NCBI GenBank assembly: GCA_019637155.1 | Contig: JAHBWE010000002.1 | Location: 1 to 64,000 of the forward strand | Source of the DNA: Labilithrix sp. | GTDB taxonomy: Bacteria > Myxococcota_A > Polyangia > Polyangiales > Polyangiaceae | DNA: 64,000 nt | Reading direction: 5' to 3' | Position numbers and translations under genes: made by a program | Notes under the pieces: generated by a model | Told to the model about the DNA's origin: nothing | The model's input: only the letters and a program-made list of their open reading frames with translations | Database searches by the model: none | Part shown: piece by piece, positions 42,768-52,575 of the stretch | How positions within the stretch are numbered: the first letter of the stretch is position 1 | How the letters are laid out: every line of letters starts with the position of its first letter

Positions 42768-44639
42768 TTGCCTACGCGTCCATCCAACGAGCTTCGCGGC
42801 GACGCCGGACGGCTTCGGGCTGCGCTCGCGCTCGTGTTTCGGCGGTACGGGCGGCGGCTTCGCGCGCGGCCCTGGCTCGCGGCCGCCGCGCTGCTGCTGC
42901 CCGGCGTCGGGAACATCTTCGTGTTCTACGTGCCGCCGATCGCGGTCGCGCAGGTGCTCGATACGTTCGCGCGAAAGGAGCAGCCGGCCGCGGCCGAGCT
43001 CGTGGCGCCGGTGGTCCTCCTCTTCCTCGCGTGGCTCGCGGGTGAGGGGCTCTGGCGGCTCGCCGGTTGGGCGATCAGCGTCTTCGAGGCCCACGGCATC
43101 GGCGCGCTCTACGTCGAGGCGATGGACGAGCTCGCGAAGAAACACGTCGGCTTCTTCCAGGACAACTTCGCCGGCTCGCTGACGAAGAAGGCGCTCGGCT
43201 TCGCGCGGCGCTTCGAGGACGTGTTCGACGTCTTCTCGTTCTCGATCTTCGGCCAGCTGCTGCCGCTCGCGTTCGCGATCGCGGTGCTGTGGCGCTTCTC
43301 GCCGTGGCTCGTCGTCGTCCTCGTCGTCATGATCGCGATCGCGTTCGCGGTCGCGCGACCCCTCCTCGCCCGCCGCCACCGCTACGTGCAGCTCCGCGAG
43401 GAGGCGAGCAACGTCCTCGCCGGCCACGTCGCCGACACGATCGCGAACGCCGAGGCCGTCCGCGCGTTCGCGCGCGCGCCGGAGGAGGCGGCGATCCACG
43501 AGCGGAACGTCCGCGACTACATGTCGAAGGTGCGAAGGTCGTGGCTTTATCAGAATAACCGCATCGACCTCTTCATCTCACCCCTCTACGTATTGACCAA
43601 TACGTTTGGGCTCGTCACCGCGCTCGCGCTCGGTCGCAGCAGCGGGATCGGGATCAAAGAGGTATTCCTCACGTTCAGCTACTTCGCGGCGGCGACGCGC
43701 GTGATGTGGGAGTTCAATCGCATTTACCGTAACCTCGAGTCGTCGCTCACCGACGCGGCGCAGTTCACGGAGCTGCTCCTCGAGCCGCCCGCGATCGTCG
43801 ACGCCGAGGCGGCGCAGCCGTTCGAGCCGGTCGACTCCGGCGTCCGCTTCCGCGCCGTGCGCTTCGCCTACGGCTCACGCGCGCCGCTCTTCGACGGGTT
43901 CGACCTCCGCATCGCGCCGGGGGAGAAGGTCGGCCTCGTCGGCCGCTCCGGCGGCGGGAAGACCACGCTCACGCGCCTCCTCTTGCGCTTCGCCGACGTC
44001 CAGGCCGGCGCGATCGAGATCGGCGGGCAGGACATCGCGAAGGTCCCGCAGGCCCAGCTCCGCGAGCTCGTCGCGAGCGTCCCGCAGGACCCGGCGATGT
44101 TCCACCGCACCATCGCCGAGAACATCCGCTTCGGCCGCCCGAGCGCGACCGACGAGGAGGTCCGCCGCGCCGCGGAGCTCGCGTACGCGGCGACGTTCAT
44201 CGAGGCGCTGCCGGACGGCTACGACACGCTCGTCGGCGAGCGCGGCGTGAAGCTCTCCGGCGGGCAGCGGCAGCGCATCGCGATCGCGCGCGCGATCCTC
44301 AAGGACGCGCCGCTCCTCGTCCTCGACGAGGCGACGAGCGCGCTCGACTCCGAGAGCGAGAAGCACATCCAGCAGGCGCTCTGGGCGCTGATGAAGGACC
44401 GCACCGCGATCGTCATCGCGCACCGCCTCTCCACCGTGCGGCGGATGGACCGCCTCATCGTCCTCGAGGCTGGCCGCGTGGTCGAGGAGGGCTCGCACGA
44501 CGAGCTCCTCGCCCGGCGCGGCGTCTACGCGAAGCTCTGGGATCATCAGTCGGGCGGCTTCCTCCCCGAGCGCGACGAGCGCGACGAGCGCGACGAACCC
44601 GACGAGCGCGATGACGTCGAGGTGCGCGCGAGCGCGTGA
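42768..44639 (+). CDS. ABC exporter, fused membrane and ATP-binding domains
   Basis: The protein has 623 residues. Six membrane helices lie in about 40-330, and the nucleotide-binding domain in about 355-595: Walker [10 protein letters not shown] (about 393), Q-loop [10 protein letters not shown], signature LSGGQRQR (about 494), Walker [13 protein letters not shown] (about 515), and switch His in IVIAHRLST. It is a half-transporter that should dimerise, in the MsbA/lipid or multidrug exporter class; the substrate is unknown. The TTG start is supported by AAGGAG at 8 nt. The C-terminus is a charged repeat of Arg-Asp-Glu. Confidence 0.95.
   Translation: MPTRPSNELRGDAGRLRAALALVFRRYGRRLRARPWLAAAALLLPGVGNIFVFYVPPIAVAQVLDTFARKEQPAAAELVAPVVLLFLAWLAGEGLWRLAGWAISVFEAHGIGALYVEAMDELAKKHVGFFQDNFAGSLTKKALGFARRFEDVFDVFSFSIFGQLLPLAFAIAVLWRFSPWLVVVLVVMIAIAFAVARPLLARRHRYVQLREEASNVLAGHVADTIANAEAVRAFARAPEEAAIHERNVRDYMSKVRRSWLYQNNRIDLFISPLYVLTNTFGLVTALALGRSSGIGIKEVFLTFSYFAAATRVMWEFNRIYRNLESSLTDAAQFTELLLEPPAIVDAEAAQPFEPVDSGVRFRAVRFAYGSRAPLFDGFDLRIAPGEKVGLVGRSGGGKTTLTRLLLRFADVQAGAIEIGGQDIAKVPQAQLRELVASVPQDPAMFHRTIAENIRFGRPSATDEEVRRAAELAYAATFIEALPDGYDTLVGERGVKLSGGQRQRIAIARAILKDAPLLVLDEATSALDSESEKHIQQALWALMKDRTAIVIAHRLSTVRRMDRLIVLEAGRVVEEGSHDELLARRGVYAKLWDHQSGGFLPERDERDERDEPDERDDVEVRASA
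44568..44612 (+). repeat. 9-bp microsatellite in the exporter C-terminus
   Basis: GAGCGCGAC repeats about four times with one interrupted unit, encoding an [15 protein letters not shown] tail. Unit length is a multiple of three, so changes in copy number would not break the frame. Confidence 0.7.
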
Positions 44640-44657
44640 GCGGTAGGATGCGGGGCC

Positions 44658-46388
44658 ATGTCCGCACCGAGCTTCGAGGACGCCCTCGCGCGGTGGCGCG
44701 CCACGCGGCACCCGCGCTTCGCCGCGATCGTCCTCGCGATCGCGGCGCGGGAGCCTGCGCGCGCCGGCGAGCCGCCGCTCGGCGCGAGCGGCAAGGCGGT
44801 CGACGTCGCGAAGTGGAACGCGGTCGAAGAGGCGCGCGACTGGCGCGACCTCCCCCGGCTCCTCGCGCTCGTCGCGGCGGGCAGGTCGGCGCTCGCGCTC
44901 GAGCGCGTGGAGCGCCTCGCGACGTGGGACGATCCCCGCGTCGTGACCGCCCTCCTCGAGCTGCTCGAGGACCCGCCGTTCACCGCCGGCAGCACGCGGA
45001 AGCTCTGGCAAGCGGTCGTCGCCGCGCTCGAAGGGTCCGGCGACGTGCGCGCCCGCGACGGGATGGCGTCGCTCTCGCTCCGCTACAAGACGATCAACGA
45101 TACGGACCTCGGCGCCTGGCTCGCCGGCGCGATGAGCCGCGCCGCCGCGAAGATGAACGAGCCGCCGCCGCTCACGGCCGCCGACGAGGCGCAGCTCGCC
45201 GAGCACGAGCGCGCCCTCTTCGGCGAGGTGCGCGCGGAGCCGGCGCCCGCGCCCCCGGCGCGAGACGACCTGTTCCGCGAGATCGTCGAGAGCCCCGACG
45301 ACGACGCGGCGCGGCTCGTGTACGCCGACGCCGCGAGCGAGCGCGGCGATCCGCGCGGCGAATTCATCGTGCTCCAGGTCGAGCGCGCGGCCGGACGCGG
45401 CACGCCGGAGCGCGCCGACCTCGAGCGCCGGACCTTCGGCCGCGCGGAGCTCGCGGCGTGGAGCGCGCCGCTCGGCGTCGCCGCGAACACCGTCACCTTC
45501 GAGCGCGGGTTCCCTGCCGCGGTGCAGCTCGCGAACACCGGCCTCGCGCAGGTCGCGACCGCGCGCGAGTGGGGCACCGTCCGCCGCCTCACGCGGATGG
45601 AGCACGCGCCGGTGAAGGCGCTCCTCGAGCTGCTCGACGGCGAGCACGGGCGGAACCTACGCGACGTCGGCGTCGTGAAGCCGTCGCTCCTCGCGAAGCT
45701 CCGGACGCGCGAGCTCCCGTGGACGCACGTGACGACGCGGGGCGACAAGCTCGCGCCCGAGCACCTCGAGCGCCTCCCCGGCCTCGTCCACCTCGCGATC
45801 GACGGGCCGGGCGCGTTCACGCGCGCGCTCTTCGCCGCCGCGCCGCGCCTCGAGTCCGTCTGCCTCACCGCGCCGTTCGAGGGCGACGGCCGGAGCGTCT
45901 TCGGCGCGATCCCGACGCTCCGCCGGATCGAGCTGCGCACGCCGGGCATGACGCGATCGGAGCCCCGCTACCTCGCGGGCGTGTCGGTCCGCGAGCTCTT
46001 CGTCGACGCGAGCCTCCGCGACGCCGCGGCATGGCTCGACGCGGTCCCCACCGTCACCGCGCTCGATCTCGATCTCGACGACACACATTGGGACCTCCTG
46101 CGCCCGCTCTTCGACGCGCGCCCCGAGCTCGCGACGATCACGCTCGCGCGTCGCCGCGGCGACCTCGTGCTCTCGCGCGACGGGACGATCACGGCGCTGC
46201 TCGGCCCACGCTGGCCTCGCTTCTACGACGAGCTCGCCGCCGCGGCGCCGGTCCTCGCGAGCGCCGGCTTCGCGCGCCTCGTCGTCGAGCCCGAGGCGCC
46301 GCGCCACCAGAAGGAGGGGATCCCCGAAGCCACGCTCGCTCCGCTCCGCGCGGCCTGGCCCGATCTCGAGCTCGGCGAGCGACTATAG
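44658..46388 (+). CDS. TIGR02996 'repeat-companion' domain protein
   Basis: The protein has 576 residues. The N-terminal 180 are helical. At about residue 205-245 is DDDAARLVYADAASERGDPRGEF, the TIGR02996 motif, found mostly in myxobacteria and planctomycetes, usually with repeat domains. Residues about 280-570 have leucine-rich beta/alpha periodicity (LERLPGLVHLAIDG, LRRIELRTPGM, TVTALDLDLDDT) resembling degenerate LRRs. No signal peptide. Function unknown. It starts 18 bp after the ABC exporter. Confidence 0.85.
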   Translation: MSAPSFEDALARWRATRHPRFAAIVLAIAAREPARAGEPPLGASGKAVDVAKWNAVEEARDWRDLPRLLALVAAGRSALALERVERLATWDDPRVVTALLELLEDPPFTAGSTRKLWQAVVAALEGSGDVRARDGMASLSLRYKTINDTDLGAWLAGAMSRAAAKMNEPPPLTAADEAQLAEHERALFGEVRAEPAPAPPARDDLFREIVESPDDDAARLVYADAASERGDPRGEFIVLQVERAAGRGTPERADLERRTFGRAELAAWSAPLGVAANTVTFERGFPAAVQLANTGLAQVATAREWGTVRRLTRMEHAPVKALLELLDGEHGRNLRDVGVVKPSLLAKLRTRELPWTHVTTRGDKLAPEHLERLPGLVHLAIDGPGAFTRALFAAAPRLESVCLTAPFEGDGRSVFGAIPTLRRIELRTPGMTRSEPRYLAGVSVRELFVDASLRDAAAWLDAVPTVTALDLDLDDTHWDLLRPLFDARPELATITLARRRGDLVLSRDGTITALLGPRWPRFYDELAAAAPVLASAGFARLVVEPEAPRHQKEGIPEATLAPLRAAWPDLELGERL

Positions 46389-47324
46389 GACCACGTCCTC
46401 GAGCGGTACGACGCCGAGGCGCGCCTGCACCTCCGCGAGCGGCTTCTCCCAGTCCTCTTCGAAGCGCCACTCGGTGGAGAGATCGATCTTCACGAGCGCG
46501 CCGCGCTTGTGATGCAAGACGAAGCGGCGCGGATCGATCTGGTCGGGCACGCCCGGCGCGAACGGCGAGATGACGACGCCGACCTGGAACTGGAGCGCGA
46601 CGGTGAAGAGCCAGAAGAACGGGTCCTCCTTGCGGAACCCCGCCATGAAGGCGACCACCTCCGCCTCGCCGATCGGATCGACCGGGTAGCCGCCCGCGAC
46701 GTGCAACATGTCGTGCCACATCCCGCGCTCGCCGAGTCCGTCCGGCTCGCCCGGGAACGAGAGATCGTTCTTGGTGATCAGGTCGAAGTACGCGCGCCCC
46801 ACCGTCCCGGCCGGGTACTCCCCCAACGCGATGTACTTCCGCGCGAGCTCGGGATCGCCGGCGAGGCCGAGGATCGGGCCGAACGTGCGGTACACGCCGG
46901 CGAGGCCCTCCTCCTTCGCCGTGCGCGCCAGCTCGTCCTTCGCGTAGCCCTTGCGCGTGAGGTCGAAGCGCATCCACTTCACGCGCCCCTCCGCGAGGTG
47001 ACGGAGGTTCGCGACGCGCGCGTCGTCCACCTTCGCGCGGTCCGCGACGGCCTTCACGAGCGCGGCCTCCTCCGGCGCGGCGGCGCCGTCCATGATCGCC
47101 ATGAGGATCATCGCCTGCACGATGCGCTCGCCGCCTTCGCCCTCGGCCTCGGCGAGATCGAGCGGCGCGAGGTCGGCGAGCTGGACGTCGAGGCGGAGCG
47201 CGTCGCGGGAGACCTCGAGCAGCGCGCGTTCCTTCGGCGTGATCGCGCCGTCGGCCTGCGCGACCGCGTGCATCGCGCGGAGCATCGTGAGCTTTCGATC
47301 CTCGTCGACGTCGAAGAGGAACAC
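46383..47324 (-). CDS. TerB-like domain fused to Coq4-like domain
   Basis: The protein has 313 residues. Residues about 1-115 resemble TerB (MHAVAQADGAITPKERALL, then AIMDGAAAPEEAAL). Residues about 130-290 have the Coq4 zinc motif HDxxH-x11-E, seen as WHDMLHVAGGYPVDPIGEAE. Coq4 works in ubiquinone biosynthesis, binding lipid and metal. No signal peptide. The fusion to TerB is not an arrangement I recognise. The stop overlaps the convergent TIGR02996 gene by 6 nt, and it lies 3 nt downstream of the lipoprotein gene, with which it is probably cotranscribed. Confidence 0.75.
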   Translation of the reverse strand: MFLFDVDEDRKLTMLRAMHAVAQADGAITPKERALLEVSRDALRLDVQLADLAPLDLAEAEGEGGERIVQAMILMAIMDGAAAPEEAALVKAVADRAKVDDARVANLRHLAEGRVKWMRFDLTRKGYAKDELARTAKEEGLAGVYRTFGPILGLAGDPELARKYIALGEYPAGTVGRAYFDLITKNDLSFPGEPDGLGERGMWHDMLHVAGGYPVDPIGEAEVVAFMAGFRKEDPFFWLFTVALQFQVGVVISPFAPGVPDQIDPRRFVLHHKRGALVKIDLSTEWRFEEDWEKPLAEVQARLGVVPLEDVVL

Positions 47325-47327
47325 CGC

Positions 47328-48407
47328 TCAGCTCCCTGCCGTCCGCGAGAAGGTGATCTCCGAGCCGTCGAAGGCGGGCACGGACTCGCGGAACGCCTTC
47401 TCGTGGCAGCTCGGCGAGGCGGGGTGCTTCGGGCGCGTCGTCGCGCCCGTCATCGAGCCGTCGGGTTGAACGCGGATCGACACGTTCGCCTTCGGGCACG
47501 GGCTCGCCGCCTTCATCGCGCGCGCGATCGCGGCGTTGATCGCCGCGCCGTCGGGGGCGCGATACGGCTTCTCCACGAGGAGCGGCTCGTACGCGGCGAG
47601 GAGCTTCTGCAGCCCCTCGGCGAACGTATCCATCGTCCCGTCGAGCGAGCGGCGGATCCAGAAGCCGATCACCGTCTTCGTCACGTTGCCGTTGATGCCG
47701 CCGTCGAAGCCGTTGTCGGAGAAATACGAAGAGCCTTGATCGGCGCCGAGACCCGATTTCGCTTTTTCGCAGAAGAAGGGATTCATGAAATAGAACCAGC
47801 GCTCGTAGTAGCCGGCCGGGAGCCGCTTCTTCGCGAGGAGATCGGAATAGAGCTTCTTCTCGCTCGCGAAGCACTCCGGCGACGTCTTCGCCTTTTGCAG
47901 CGTGTAATGGAATATCTCGGCGAGCGGCTTGAGGTGATGGTCATAGGCGCTCTGTGTCGCCGCGCGGGCCGTGCTGCCCCTCTCGCTCGGCGCGCCTTTG
48001 TCGACGAGCCACCGCACGAAGTCGGGATTGTAGTGGCCAAAGTCGTTCGCCGACGCGAGGTCGAGGTCGTTCTTGTGCGGCCCCGACGTGAAGACCGGCG
48101 CTCCGGTCGTCGACTCGACGAACGAGAGCGTGAGGCGGGCAGGGCGGTGGCACCAGAAGCTCTGGAGCCCGCCATTCGGGTGGTAGTCGTACGCGTCGCA
48201 CGACGTCGCCGACGTCCACTCGCGGAGGAGCTGCTCGGTCGGCGACGGCGGCGGCGCCGGCGGCTCCGGGGGAGGGGGCGGCTCGGGAGGAGGCGGCGGC
48301 GGCGCGGGGCCGACGTCCACGATCGGCGGCACGGGCACGGCCGGCGGCGGCTCCGAGGGCCCGCACGCGGCGAGGGCGACGACGAAGGGGACGAGGGGGC
48401 GCGCCAT
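47328..48407 (-). CDS. Lipoprotein with long proline-rich linker, function unknown
   Basis: The protein has 359 residues. Lipobox LAAC (ALAACG), then an almost pure Pro/Glu/Val linker to about residue 55. The globular part has conserved-looking aromatic and Cys positions (TSCDAYDYHPNGG, FWCHRP, FFCEKAKSG, YFSDNGFDGG) and a C-terminal beta-region similar to outer-membrane or TonB-type Gly-x-N patterns (SIRVQPDGSMTGA, with CHEKAFRE). The codon bias drops between about 47700 and 48010. The gene is 9 bp from the sirtuin gene. No family assigned. Confidence 0.75.
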   Translation of the reverse strand: MARPLVPFVVALAACGPSEPPPAVPVPPIVDVGPAPPPPPPEPPPPPEPPAPPPSPTEQLLREWTSATSCDAYDYHPNGGLQSFWCHRPARLTLSFVESTTGAPVFTSGPHKNDLDLASANDFGHYNPDFVRWLVDKGAPSERGSTARAATQSAYDHHLKPLAEIFHYTLQKAKTSPECFASEKKLYSDLLAKKRLPAGYYERWFYFMNPFFCEKAKSGLGADQGSSYFSDNGFDGGINGNVTKTVIGFWIRRSLDGTMDTFAEGLQKLLAAYEPLLVEKPYRAPDGAAINAAIARAMKAASPCPKANVSIRVQPDGSMTGATTRPKHPASPSCHEKAFRESVPAFDGSEITFSRTAGS

Positions 48408-48416
48408 GAAGCCGGA

Positions 48417-49235
48417 TCATACCCGCGCGATGGCGTGCGCGAGGGCCGAGAGCGCCTCGCCCGCCGGCGCGTCGAGCTTCGCGTGCGCGCGCTCCTCGCC
48501 GCGCACGGGGCCACGGTTCACGATCGCGATCGGCATCCCGCGCTCCGCCGCGCGCACGAGGAAGCGGTAGCCGGAGAACACCGCGAGCGACGTCCCCGCG
48601 ACGAGGAGCGCCTCCGCCTCGTCGAGCAGCGCGAAGGCGCGGTCCACGACCGGCTTCGCCACGTTGTGCCCGAAGAACACGACGTCCGGCTTGAGCGCGC
48701 CGCCGCAGACGTGGCACGCCGGCGGGACGAAGCGCTCCACGAGCGCGTCGGGGAGCTCGGCGTCGCCGTCGGGCGCGAGCGGGACCGGGCCGTCGATCCA
48801 GCCCGGGTTCTCGGACCGCATCCGCGCCTGCACGTCGTCGCGCTCCTCGGTGCGCCCGCACTCGAGGCAGACGACGTCGGCGAGCGCGCCGTGGAGCTCG
48901 ACCACCTTGCGGCTCCCGGCCTTGTGGTGGAGGCGGTCGACGTTCTGCGTGATGAGGCCGACGACGGCGCCGCTCCGCTCGAGCGTCGCGAGGGCGTGGT
49001 GCGAGTCGTTCGGCTCGGCGGCGCGGAACCGCGTCCACCCCACCATCGCGCGCGCCCAGTAGCGGCGGCGCAGCGCGGCGCTCCGCACGAACTCGGGCCC
49101 TTGGATCGGCCGCCGCGGGCGCGCGAGCGCGGCGGGGCTGCGGTAGTCGGGGATCCCGGACTCCGTGCTCACGCCCGCGCCGGTCAACGCGACGACGCGT
49201 TTGCCGCGCAGGAGCGAAACGAGCGCTTCGGTCAC
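48417..49235 (-). CDS. Sir2-family NAD-dependent protein deacylase
   Basis: The protein has 272 residues. Signature motifs: GAGVSTESGIPDYR (NAD binding), TQNVDRLHHKAG, catalytic His in ELHGAL, two CxxC zinc pairs (CLEC and CHVC), and GTSLAVFSGY. It fits the class II (SIRT4-like) group by the inserted loop between the zinc pairs. It removes acyl groups from lysine using NAD. The GTG start lies directly in an AGGAGGTG sequence, so ribosome spacing is odd. It is divergent from the HEAT-like giant across 37 bp. Confidence 0.93.
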   Translation of the reverse strand: MTEALVSLLRGKRVVALTGAGVSTESGIPDYRSPAALARPRRPIQGPEFVRSAALRRRYWARAMVGWTRFRAAEPNDSHHALATLERSGAVVGLITQNVDRLHHKAGSRKVVELHGALADVVCLECGRTEERDDVQARMRSENPGWIDGPVPLAPDGDAELPDALVERFVPPACHVCGGALKPDVVFFGHNVAKPVVDRAFALLDEAEALLVAGTSLAVFSGYRFLVRAAERGMPIAIVNRGPVRGEERAHAKLDAPAGEALSALAHAIARV

Positions 49236-49272
49236 CTCCTCATCTTAGTACCCCGCTACAATCCGCGCCCGC

Positions 49273-52200
49273 ATGCCGGTGACCGAGGCCGAAGTGAAGC
49301 GGCTCCTCGCCGACGCGGTGGGCAAGCGCCTCCACGCGACGCGCCTCGCGAGCCTCGAGAAGCTGCGCGGTCACCTCGCGAAGCCGCTGAAGGCCGGGGC
49401 GGTGACGGCCGCGATCGACGGGCTCCTCGCGATCGCGGTCGACACGAAGCAGCCGCGCGACGTGCGGCTCCGCGCGGCGGACGTGCTCGGCGGCGCGATC
49501 GCGATCGAGGCGCTGCGCGATCGCTTCCACGCGTGGTCGCCGGAGTGGACGCCGCGGCTCCGCGCGATCGGCCGCGACGTCGAGGCGCCGGAGGCGGCGC
49601 GGCTCCTCGCGCTCCGCGCGGTCGAGGCGCGGGTGCTGGAGGAGGAGGGCCTCGCCGACGCCGCGACCGATCTGTTCATCGAGGTGCTCTCGCGCGCGAC
49701 CGATCCGGTGAGCCTCCGTCACGTCGCGCTCGTCGCGCTCTCCGAGATCCACCGCGGGACGCCGTCCTTCTTCGCCGACGAGCGCCGCATCGGCGGGCTC
49801 GCGACCGCGCCGCTCCCGCGGTGGGAGGAGTGGGAGGCGCTCTCGCCGGCGGAGCGCGACCTCGCCGCCGCGCTCGCGGATCCGGCCGCGCTCGCCGTCG
49901 CGCTCGACGCGTCGCCCGCGGCGCTCGAGGCGGTGGAGCTCCACGTCGGGCGCGATCCGAGCTCGGCGCGGATGCTCGTCGAGCAGCTGCGGCCGCTCGT
50001 CGGGCGACCCGACGGCGCGATCGTCGAGCCGGTCCACGCGCGCCTCCTCCGCGCGGCGGTGGACTTCGACCGCGCGCACGCCGATCTTTCGCTCGAGTGG
50101 GTCGCGCCCGCGATCGCCCTTGCCGCCGCCCTCGCCGGACGCCGCGCGCTCGCGATCGCCGGCGACGCGTCGTTCGAGGAGCACGTCCGGCTGTGGAGCG
50201 ATCTCTTCCGCGACGGCGGCCGTGGCCTCGCCGATCGGCTCTTCGAGAAGCTCCGCGTCGCGCGCGCGCTCGACGACGACGTCGCGGCGGCGTGGGTCGC
50301 GCTCCACGCGCTCGGGGACGACCGCGCCTCGGCGCGCGGCCTCGCGCTCGCGAGGAAGAAGCGCGATCCGAAGCTCGCGCTCGGGTTCGACGCGCTCGTC
50401 GCGGCGGTCGCGCCGGAGGTCGTCCTCGATCTGCAAGAAGAAGGGCTCCTCACCGCGGTCGACGTCCCGACCGAGGACGAGCGGGCGCGGCTCTACCGCG
50501 ACGACACGGGCCAGCTCGCGCGCCGCGTCCGCCTCGCGCACGTCGCCGGCGTGCTGGCGAGCGAGGACGCCGCCCGCATCGGCGTCGTGCTCGATCTGCT
50601 GCCCGCCGTCGTCCGCTGGCTCCCGCCGGAGCTGGCGCGTTTCGAGCCGCTGCTCCGCGCGCTCTTCGCGCAGAAGCGGCGCGCGCGTCCTGCGTTCGAG
50701 GCGCTCGTCCGCGTCCTCGAAGAGCTCGCGGGCGTCGCGCCGGGGCGGCGGAGGAGCGCGCTCGCCTACCTCGCGGGCGCGGCGGTCGAGATCGCGCGGC
50801 AGGTGAGCGCGCACGGTCTCGGCGCGGCGCCCTTCGCGCGATCGCTCGGGAGGCTCCTCGGCGACGCGCCCGCCGCGCGTGCGTTCTGGCTCGCGCTCGT
50901 GACGCGGCGCGACCTCGCGGTCGAGGTGCGCCTCGACGCGTGGCGCGCGATCGACGCGCTCACGTGGGACGCGAAGGACGAGGAGCTCGGTGAGCTGCTC
51001 GAGGACCTCCTCACGCGCGCGGACGAGCCGGAGATCGGCGCGTTCCTCGTGGAGCCGTTCCGCCGGCGCTGGCCGGTCCGCTTCGCGACGGTGGCGACGC
51101 GCCTCCGCGTGCCGGTGCCCCCGATCGAGCGCGTGTCGCCGGAGACGCGCGAGGCGCTCGCCGCGGCGGTGCCGGCGGACGACGTCATCGCGCGGATCGA
51201 GGGCGGCGCGCCGCTGCCGGAGCTCCTCGGCGCGATGCTCCTCGTGCGCGGCGTCGTCGCGCGCCGCCCCGACCTCCGCCCCCGCGCCCGCGCCGCGCTC
51301 GCGAAGCGCATCGACGACACGCGCGTGTATGATGCAAGTATTCCGACGGCGGACGGCGCGCCCGCGCCGGGCACGCTCTCGATCGCGGCGGTCGCGTTCG
51401 GGGAGCACCTCGCGCTCGGGAGCGGCGACGATCCGAGCGACGCGGCGAAGACGCTCGCGCGTGTCCTCGCCGCGCTGGAGGCGCCCGCCGACGAGGAGCT
51501 CGCGCGCGCGACGGAGCTCGCGCGGCGCTTCGCGGCCTCCGCCACGTCGCCGATGCTCGCCGCGGCGGTGACGGAGCTCGAGCGCGACCTCGCGGCGCGG
51601 CTCGCGCGCCCGACCGCGGACATCGACGCGCTCGAGGCGATCGCGGGCGCGTACTGCGAGGCGATCGCGCTCCTCGGCGACGCGCGCGGCCTCACCGCGC
51701 GGCTCGAGCGCACGATGCGCGATCGGACCGCGAACGCCGGCGCGCGTTACGCCGCGTTCGCGGTGCTCTCCGCGGCGAAGGACGTCGATCGCGACGCGGT
51801 CACGGACGACGCGGTCGCGCGTTTCCTCGATCGCGGGGAGGACCCGGCCCTCCGCGCGCTCCTCGGCGGCGTCGTCACGATCGCGCGTCCGTCGGCCTTC
51901 GCGAGCATCGTCGACATGAACCTCCAGCCCTGGAGCGTGCTCCGCCCCGACGACGCGGCGCTCCCCGCGAACAGCCTCCCCGCGAACATGCCGATGACGT
52001 GGCTCGTCGCGACGCTCACCTGCGCGGCGCACGTCGCGCCGGTGCGCCGCGCGGCGGCGGAGATCGCGACGCGCCTCGCGCCGGCGAACCGCGCCTTGTC
52101 GCCGTGGGAGTGGACGAAGGTCCGCGCGTTCTGGATGAACCTGGTGAAGGGCGGCGAGGCCGACGCGCGGCGCGGCCTGCGCGTGGCGGCGGCGACGGAC

Positions 52201-52539
52201 GTGAACGCGGCGTCGCTCCTCGCGCTCTTCGGCGAGGAGGAGGACGCGGAGCTCCTCGCGCGCGCGGTGGGCCTCGCGTGGACGGAGCAGCCGCTCGCGG
52301 ACACCGTGTTCTGGCGCCCCGCCGGCAAGGCGCCGGCGTTCGGGCGCTACAGCCAACTCGAGCCGTGGCTCGAAGCGTCGTTCGGCACGCCGGGCCGCTA
52401 CCGCATCCTGAGCGACGCGTACGTCCACGAGGCCGAGCGCGCGGAGGGCGGCGACGCCTCCCGCTACGCCTACGAGGCCTTCCTCCTCGCCCCCGACAAC
52501 CCGCGCGCGACCGAGGCGATGACGCGCTTCGGCGGCTGA
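49273..52539 (+). CDS. Giant HEAT-like repeat protein
   Basis: The protein has 1088 residues. It is made of Ala/Leu/Arg-rich helical repeats throughout (for example VRLRAADVLGGAIAIEALRD and RHVALVALSEIHRGT), consistent with a HEAT/ARM solenoid. No signal, membrane segment or catalytic motif is seen. The N-terminal part of the kinase at 8944-12249 has the same flavour, but this protein lacks a kinase. It is probably a scaffold. The VWA lipoprotein gene follows 36 bp downstream. Confidence 0.85.
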   Translation: MPVTEAEVKRLLADAVGKRLHATRLASLEKLRGHLAKPLKAGAVTAAIDGLLAIAVDTKQPRDVRLRAADVLGGAIAIEALRDRFHAWSPEWTPRLRAIGRDVEAPEAARLLALRAVEARVLEEEGLADAATDLFIEVLSRATDPVSLRHVALVALSEIHRGTPSFFADERRIGGLATAPLPRWEEWEALSPAERDLAAALADPAALAVALDASPAALEAVELHVGRDPSSARMLVEQLRPLVGRPDGAIVEPVHARLLRAAVDFDRAHADLSLEWVAPAIALAAALAGRRALAIAGDASFEEHVRLWSDLFRDGGRGLADRLFEKLRVARALDDDVAAAWVALHALGDDRASARGLALARKKRDPKLALGFDALVAAVAPEVVLDLQEEGLLTAVDVPTEDERARLYRDDTGQLARRVRLAHVAGVLASEDAARIGVVLDLLPAVVRWLPPELARFEPLLRALFAQKRRARPAFEALVRVLEELAGVAPGRRRSALAYLAGAAVEIARQVSAHGLGAAPFARSLGRLLGDAPAARAFWLALVTRRDLAVEVRLDAWRAIDALTWDAKDEELGELLEDLLTRADEPEIGAFLVEPFRRRWPVRFATVATRLRVPVPPIERVSPETREALAAAVPADDVIARIEGGAPLPELLGAMLLVRGVVARRPDLRPRARAALAKRIDDTRVYDASIPTADGAPAPGTLSIAAVAFGEHLALGSGDDPSDAAKTLARVLAALEAPADEELARATELARRFAASATSPMLAAAVTELERDLAARLARPTADIDALEAIAGAYCEAIALLGDARGLTARLERTMRDRTANAGARYAAFAVLSAAKDVDRDAVTDDAVARFLDRGEDPALRALLGGVVTIARPSAFASIVDMNLQPWSVLRPDDAALPANSLPANMPMTWLVATLTCAAHVAPVRRAAAEIATRLAPANRALSPWEWTKVRAFWMNLVKGGEADARRGLRVAAATDVNAASLLALFGEEEDAELLARAVGLAWTEQPLADTVFWRPAGKAPAFGRYSQLEPWLEASFGTPGRYRILSDAYVHEAERAEGGDASRYAYEAFLLAPDNPRATEAMTRFGG

Positions 52540-52575
52540 AGCGGCGGCCCGCGCGTTGCGCTACCATCGGCCACG

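Noticed and set aside
46509..50993. A 1494-residue reading frame on the plus strand over the TerB-Coq4, lipoprotein and sirtuin genes
   Set aside because: Its composition is a shadow of the minus-strand genes (Arg/Asp/Glu/Ala), with no recognisable motif and overlap with several well-supported proteins.
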